Below, one piece after another: positions 57,982-64,000 of a stretch of DNA of 64,000 nucleotides. The translations under genes and the position numbers were made by a program. This DNA comes from Tamarix chinensis (Eukaryota > Streptophyta > Magnoliopsida > Caryophyllales > Tamaricaceae), in contig CM060174.1 of NCBI GenBank assembly GCA_030549775.1, forward strand, positions 47,162,707 to 47,226,706, written 5' to 3'. Positions within the stretch are counted from its first letter, which is position 1, and each line of letters begins with the position of its first letter. Below the pieces are notes generated by a model. The model did not search any database. It saw nothing but the letters and a program-made list of their open reading frames with translations, and was not told where the DNA came from.

Positions 57982-60400
57982 TTTAATACCCTAAAATTTT
58001 ACTAAACCTTATCCTATATAATTAATACCTTAATCTAATTATAATCTCAAAAAAATTAATTTAGCCTTACCCTAATTCCTTACTCCTAAAATCTTAACCC
58101 AATCCTAATCATTAACGTGGGTAAATTTCTATTTCTTAACCCGACCTTAAACTCGGTAGATTTATATCATTAATCTTAATAATTTTAGCTAATAAAAACT
58201 TAATCTAAATTCTAACGTAAGTCTTTTTCCCCTATTCCTTTTCTTTCTCCTTTATCCTATGTTGATTTCTTCTTCTCCTCCACTTGTGTTGCATCTATTT
58301 TCCTCATCTTTTATAGCACACAACCATCACCTCTCAACTATCGTCTCCCATCTCTCTCATTGAATTTGGTCCTCTCCTTTGTGTCTCTATTCACCCTTGT
58401 TCCTCTATTGATCATCAGCATCGTCATCCACTACCATCCTCTACTTTTCCCATTTACACATCATACATATACATATATATAGTACATATTCTTCACAGTC
58501 TTATTACTATTATTATTTTCTCACATGTTTGTCACATTTTTGTGAAAAGTAGAGCTAGCTCATGGTCACTCATATAGCCATGCACCATCCTTTTTCCTTA
58601 TTGCATTCTTGTGTATGCTTGCATAGTTCACTTGTGCATACTCACACAAGTAAGCACAACCTCACACATGCCCTTGTGTCCCTATTCTTTCTCACCTATG
58701 CATGCGTATGACCGTGCCTCCTTTGGACAACCTACCTGTGCACATTCCCAATTCATAGGCTGGGTGTACACAATCTACTACAAGCCCTTGTAAACCCCTT
58801 TTTTTGGTCATGTACTCCTTTTTACACACCCACACGCCACTATAGTGCCACCATAACTTCCACCACACTTCCACACAACTCAAGTTTCCCTTTAACTCTA
58901 GTTATTTCCATTTTTACCCTCCTTTACCTTAACTTTTCCCTCTATTATAATCTTTAAGCCTAATTGTGTGTTGTCTTTTTTTTTTCATAGGTGATATTTT
59001 GGTGATCTCGGAGGAGGCAATTTAAGATTTACGTGCTTAGAAATAGTATCCTTGTTGGTACAAATACATGTCATAGCTAGGACTACATGTGAATGTTTAT
59101 GTTATATTATATTGGACATGTTATTCTATGATATGATATCTTGAAAGTAATGAAATTAGGAAGTATGTATTTGGGGAATAATATTGTATATATGGTGTCT
59201 ATGTATGTAAATGAGGATATGTTTTTCGAAGGAATAGTAGATATTTGTATGTATTAGTATTAGGATTTATATGGTTTTGGGAGAATATGGGCATTTTAAA
59301 TACCTAAGTGTATTACGGTTATTTGAGGATAATTATGTGGTCGTACTTATGTTATTCAATTATATATCTTGTATATCTATATGAGCCTCGCATGATAATC
59401 TCAAATATAAAATCAACTCTAACAAGATACTAATCATTTAAAGTTAAAGACCATGTGAGTTGGGCCAAGGTGTTTATATGGGTCTATTCCACCGGATAAT
59501 AATAGTGGCTCAAGTGTGTTATCCTTGAGAGGTGCATCAGTCTATTGCACCAAATTAAGAATAGTGGGGCCTCATATTCAATTTCAATGAAAATATAATT
59601 AAGAGATATAATGTTAATGGAAAAGATACTAATCATTTAAATTGAAAGACTATATGAGTTTGGATCAAGGTACTCGGTCCATTTCACCAGGAAATAATAA
59701 TGGCTTAGGAGTGTGGTCCCTAAGAGGTCTTTCAATTTGTTTCATCAATTTAAGAATAGTGGGATCTTTGAACTCAACGTAAATAAAAGAATGGAATATG
59801 ATATATCTATATAGTGAGAACCAAAATCAGTATTTACTTGACATTGTTTTATATTAGTGCATGTATACTTACTATATAATGTAAACTTATATGTTATGTG
59901 TAATCATGCTTCAAATATACCATTAACTTACTCAATACATAGCATACCGATCATCCATTTTATGGGTGCTACTCATTCCCACAATTAGAATACCTAGATA
60001 TTTTCATGTAGGTTGACGATGACTTAGTGGACGAGTTTGTAGCCTTTGATGCTTATTATGTAGAGGAGTGATTTTTATATTAGGATTTTAAGTGTAGAGT
60101 CATCTTGTCCGAATGTTAGTCCTAACTGAAAACCTTTTTGGACTCTTAGATCCATGGTATCTCTTTTTGTATTTTGGATTATTGTATTCAGAGTAAACCT
60201 CCAAACTCTTATCTAATGTTATGAAATTTTCCTCATTTTTCTATTTGTTATGTTTTGCTTCATAATTGTTTTCCCTTGTGCTTTTTGTAAAGATGGTATG
60301 GTAAGTTAGACTTTGTCAATTACGATGGTAACACCCAACTAATTAATAATACACTTCTACTTAAATAAAAAAAATTAATAGTAAATTTTGGGGTGTTACA
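57982..60400 (+). mobile_element. Solo LTR C3, 2.4 kb, family C
   Basis: A complete solo LTR of 2,419 bp with a perfect ACTAT duplication. It starts TTTAATACCCTAAAATTTTA (first G of the usual TG lost) and ends TTTTGGGGTGTTACA. It holds a C/T-rich leader (58200-58960), a TATATATA word (about 58474), a weak GGAGGAGGCA block (about 59009), the bipartite array (59425-59790), the ATAGCATACCGATCATCC block (about 59942) and GAGGAGTGAT (60063). It is the most compact family C copy. Frames at 58611-58883 are leader DNA. Confidence 0.9.
59425..59790 (+). repeat. Duplicated bipartite repeat array in C3
   Basis: Two superunits open with AGATACTAATCATTTAAA at 59425 and 59623 (period about 199 bp). The first contains TTCCACCGGATAATAATAGTGG (CCAC at 59489, GTGG at 59505) and TTGCACCAAATTAAGAATAGTGG. 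The second contains TTTCACCAGG...AATAATGG and TTTCATCAA...AATAGTGGG. This is a 2+2 version of the 3+3 array in A1, A2 and C2. Confidence 0.85.
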
Positions 60401-60405
60401 ACTAT
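60401..60405. repeat. Target-site duplication ACTAT, right copy of C3
   Basis: Exact match to 57977-57981. Confidence 0.85.
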
Positions 60406-61530
60406 TCTCAACTAATGGTAACTTATTCGAAAATGCTTAACCTCTCTGAACACTACTATCTCTAACACGACACTCATAGGCTCTATGTCCGACCATACCA
60501 CACCCATAGGAAGTCACCTTGTTGCCTCCACAATCTACTTTTGTGTGGTCTGATCTACAATGCATATAGTGATAATGATTCTCCTTAGCATGTCCACCAG
60601 ATTGACCTCAAACATGAGGTACTGACCCCATACTCTTGCAATACATAGGTGGTATAATCCCTCCATAATAGGTCTTCTTCCTATCACCTAGATAGTGATG
60701 ACCCTTGAACATCCTCTTGCTCCCAAACTGGGAACTCTAGGATTCAATAACTCAAGAAGCCTACAAAGCTTGCTCATACATTTCCACCATTTTATGTAGA
60801 GTAACTCATAGTAACAATTCTTAGTATCTAATACCCAAGCTTACCTTAAAATAGTGGACCTAAATCGACTCATTAGCATCCACCTTTGTGCAAACTGGAT
60901 CAAGTCCATGAACCTAGTGTAATAATCCTCTATCGTCATGCCTCCCTATTAAAGGGCCAAGAACTTATCGTACCTCTTCATATGGAGGTGAGTGGTGTAG
61001 AAACAGGCATGAATTACCTCAAGGAACAGTCCCTAACCAATAGGCTCTCTACCTCTCTACTAAACGCTCATCTACTAGGCATCTATTCTTCCCCTTAAGT
61101 AATACACCACCACATCAATCCTCTTGTCTATATGGAAACCATATGTGGTGAAGGTCTTCTCCATGTCCCCAACCCATCACTACATAATGTTAGGGTCCTC
61201 CTAACCCCCGAAGATTGATGGGTGATGATCCCCAACACTCGTGAGCCAATCTTCTAATACTGAGGCTACAACTATCACTTGCGGTGGTTGTGGCGCTTGA
61301 ATCTAGCATTATATGTAGGCTCAGATGGTCTCCATGAATGTCTTAATACGTTCATAATGGCACTTAGCGGCCATTCCTAAAGACTAAGAGCAATAAGAAA
61401 CAATTTATTACCTAGTACTAAGAGTAGCACAACAAATCATCAGGAAATCTATCTACAACTCATTCCTCATCTCACGAGCATTTTGAATTTGAAAAAAAAA
61501 ATCTTTAAATTAAACTAAATACTTGAAGAA
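60406..61530 (-). pseudogene. gag: gag remnant of element D
   Basis: Minus-sense gag between D's 5' LTR and its truncated pol. A zinc knuckle is readable as SYGCGMVGHRAYECR (about 60470-60515): the second Cys, the Gly, His and last Cys of the CCHC box are kept, but the first Cys is Ser. The upstream capsid part (about 60850-61380 on the minus strand) is broken by many stops. The protease and the front of RT, expected next, are absent. A 70-residue plus frame at 60886-61098 is a shadow. Confidence 0.75.
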
Positions 61531-61540
61531 TTTTGGAAAT

Positions 61541-61553
61541 CACTATAATACCA
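61541..61553 (-). other. Primer-binding site of element D (initiator-Met type)
   Basis: Minus-strand TGGTATTATAGTG, three bases from the LTR end: a decayed TGGTATCAGAGC-type site complementary to initiator methionine tRNA, as in element G. Confidence 0.7.
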
Positions 61554-61556
61554 ACC

Positions 61557-64000
61557 TTTAAAACCTCCATTTTTCACTATTAAAAATTTTTATTTTCAAA
61601 ATTTTCCAGAAGTGAAAAACTAATTAGAATATAAGAAAAACAAGGTGTTACCATCACACCTAATATAAGGTAGGCACCAACCACCCATCCCATGTTAGAT
61701 ACAAGGCTGATAAACCAAGCAAACTAAACCTAATGTATAGTGTGCTAAAACATATTATATAATTATTGAAAGGAAATATTCTAATTACAAGACCTCAATA
61801 GTCCACAATATTTAAATACACGAGGAAAAATTACACGAAAGTAAAAGATTCAAATTAAAAAAAAAACAAAGTACAACATTACTCAAAAATCTGGTCCATC
61901 AAGAACCGCTAAAAATATATGGATATCCATGATCTGAAACCTCATGCCGCACACGAGGTTGGCTAAGTACTGACCATCCTCAGTAAATTGCACATAGCCT
62001 CTACTCGTGGGAATGAGCAGGTGATTGAATAAAGGAGCACATCAGTATGCTTCATATCAAGTAAGCTAAGTTACCTCCTCAATGGAGTTACTAACACATA
62101 AGATTCTAATATAACACACAAGTCATACTAAAATTTCATGCATATATCATATAAATAGGATACATGCTTTATCATGATCATTTAGGCATAGGAAGTTCAT
62201 ACCATACACAATTTAACATGGTTGACACCATAGTACTATATCATAGATGATAGTATGAACGTTATAAGTAGAATTTCCAACTAATAGTAAGGCTTCATTT
62301 ATCCAAGCATACAATTTATCCATAGGCCATTGTTTTTGTTACCATTTCTTTTTCTTCTACTCTATTTTTGTTTTTAACCACATTCTTATTTCTAAATTCT
62401 AATTTGAAATACTTATTCAAAATAATATCTAAATAGTCATTCCAATTATAATCATTGAGTAATGGACAGTGCACCACCCCATGGTCTCATATTCCATGGA
62501 AGTGTATGCAAACAAAAGGAGATGAAGTTCAGGCCAAAGCCAAAACCACCTAGGTAACTAGACCCTTTAGCATCGATACCCCCTAGTACACCATCAATGT
62601 CTAAAGTAAGTAAGGTACTAGGATCTACTAGAATCCCAGCCAAAGGAAAAGCCCAAAGGCACCAATAAATGCTAAAAGATAAACGAACCCCTGGTAGCTA
62701 ATTAAGGATCGAGTAACCCAAGCCTATACATGGCTCGATTGTCTTTCACTTTAAGTGAGTAGTATATTGTTCTTAATTTTACATGATCACATAAGACCCA
62801 CACAATATACAAACAATACATCCATATACTCATTCCATATTAACCCTTACCATCCCCAACTATATTTGGAATTTCTATTACTGCTTACTCAATAATAGCC
62901 AAATCCACAAGAATAATCTTCCCAAGATAAAGTATGGATTTCATTGCCATTGAATACTTATTCAGGTTTACCTATCAAGGCCTTTAAAACACCCATGAAT
63001 CATGTCATAAGTCAAGATCCATTTAATCCATCCATTATGTTTTTAATCCATGCAAATATATGTCTTTCACTCATTAAATAGTCATATAGTAGTGTAAGTT
63101 ATAGTCTTAAAGCATATCCAAGCCAAACTATCAAAATCACTCAATCTAGCCAAACCATAATTGATTTGACCTAACCATTTGATCAGTTGGGCTATCCAGT
63201 CAATCAGTTTGGGTTGACCAATCAATTGGTTTAGCTTGGCCAAACCCAATGTTCCCTCAGACTAGGAGATCAATTTATCAAAACTAGTCAACTATTCAGA
63301 GACTAGCCAAATAGTTCTATCAAACTAATTGATGGGTTTAAGAAGACAGTAAGACCAAGGTCAACATAGACCTACTAGTTATTGGGTTGGGTTGATCAAT
63401 GGATCATTCTAAGGACTAGTTGATTTGTCTAACCTAACAAGTTGATTGTTTTTCCCTCATACAACATAAAATAGGAATTTTTCATGCAACTCATTATTGA
63501 AATTCCTACCACATCCAAATGGGAACATGTACTAGTATCATACTAACACTTTTCAGCTCATAAGCTATTACATGCTTTCACAATTAATCAAATCGACCTA
63601 ATTTTCCTAAAATCATGTATTTATCTCAAAATATATAATTAAATCCACATGCACCAATCTTAAACCAAATTCTCATTCCAAATTATAGAATTAGGATTTC
63701 AAAATTTTAACCACACACATGTTTAACTAAAATACATTTCAGAAGTACGAATCCTTATATTATGCTTTAGCAAAATTTCCTACTTATTGAAAAAACTAAA
63801 CCTAGAAAATTATCAATTTTCAAACCTTAGTAATAAAAGTTAAAGATTCATAAATTAAGTGAATTACTTTATAAATCACAATTCAAATTAGGTAGAAATG
63901 ACTTACCAAGACTAAGAGGAAAATAGAGAGAACTTGTCCTAAAACATGACTTAACTTCCTCCTAAATCTAACACTACCCTACCTAAAGAAAATAAGAAGG
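61557..64000 (-). mobile_element. 5' LTR of element D, cut by window edge
   Basis: Minus-sense LTR beginning TTTAAAACCTCC and running off the window. It aligns first with 38448-39439 and then, without interruption, with 53146 onward, showing the empty site of element F. It contains the conserved block with TACTCGTGGGAATGAGCAG (about 62002), CACATCAGTATGC (about 62039), and the family B cluster of inverted-repeat words (63170-63450). The 63-residue minus frame at 62452-62643 lies in LTR sequence and is not gene-like. Confidence 0.8.

Noticed and set aside
1..64000. Host protein-coding genes, tRNA or rRNA genes
   Set aside because: I found no exon-like frames matching cellular protein families and no tRNA- or rRNA-like sequence. 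A small or fast-evolving gene hidden in repeat DNA cannot be excluded by eye.

Overview
The window looks like a stretch of a large, heavily methylated seed-plant genome (probably an angiosperm). It is AT-rich, has no convincing host gene, tRNA, rRNA or CRISPR array, and is built almost entirely of nested, decayed LTR retrotransposons. Six insertions have matching 5-bp target-site duplications (TSDs), so the nesting order can be read directly. No species can be named from the sequence.

Layout. 1-895: end of a minus-sense LTR (family A). 896-1812: 3' end and LTR start of an Athila-like element. 1813-4856: minus-sense LTR. 4857-5811: 3' internal end of another element with its polypurine tract, followed by its LTR (family B, 5812-8251). 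8375-16195: a family C LTR split by a complete solo LTR (A1, 8804-13729). 16354-19457: an inverted family B LTR. 19458-20780, 25238-25610 and about 32101-32348: fragments of one Ty3/gypsy pol (element H), split by solo LTR A2 (20781-25232) and by a family B LTR (25611-about 32100) that itself holds solo LTR C2 (27916-31701). 33301-38447: end of the 5' LTR, primer-binding site, gag and pol of element G, a Tekay/Del-like chromovirus in plus sense. 38448-64000: element D, the same kind of element in minus sense. Its 3' LTR is split by F (39440-53140), an Athila-like element that in turn holds E (41353-48605). D's pol/gag junction is split by solo LTR C3 (57982-60400). D's 5' LTR runs off the right edge.

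How the parts relate. G and D carry recognisable capsid, zinc-knuckle, protease, RT, RNase H and integrase blocks (D lacks protease and the RT start), all broken by stops. Most in-frame stops in the G RT region are TAG, as expected if CAG codons decayed by C-to-T change at methylated CHG sites. E and F look non-autonomous: LTRs, primer-binding sites, polypurine tracts and gag-like stretches, but no visible RT.

The most interesting feature is in the large LTRs of families A and C. They share a duplicated array of short bipartite units (CCAC, 11-12 bases, GTGG), usually three plus three, in the inferred transcribed part of the LTR. It lies downstream of a TATA box and, in A1 and A2, of a conserved splice-donor-like site. 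The array survives in LTRs whose surrounding sequence is strongly diverged.
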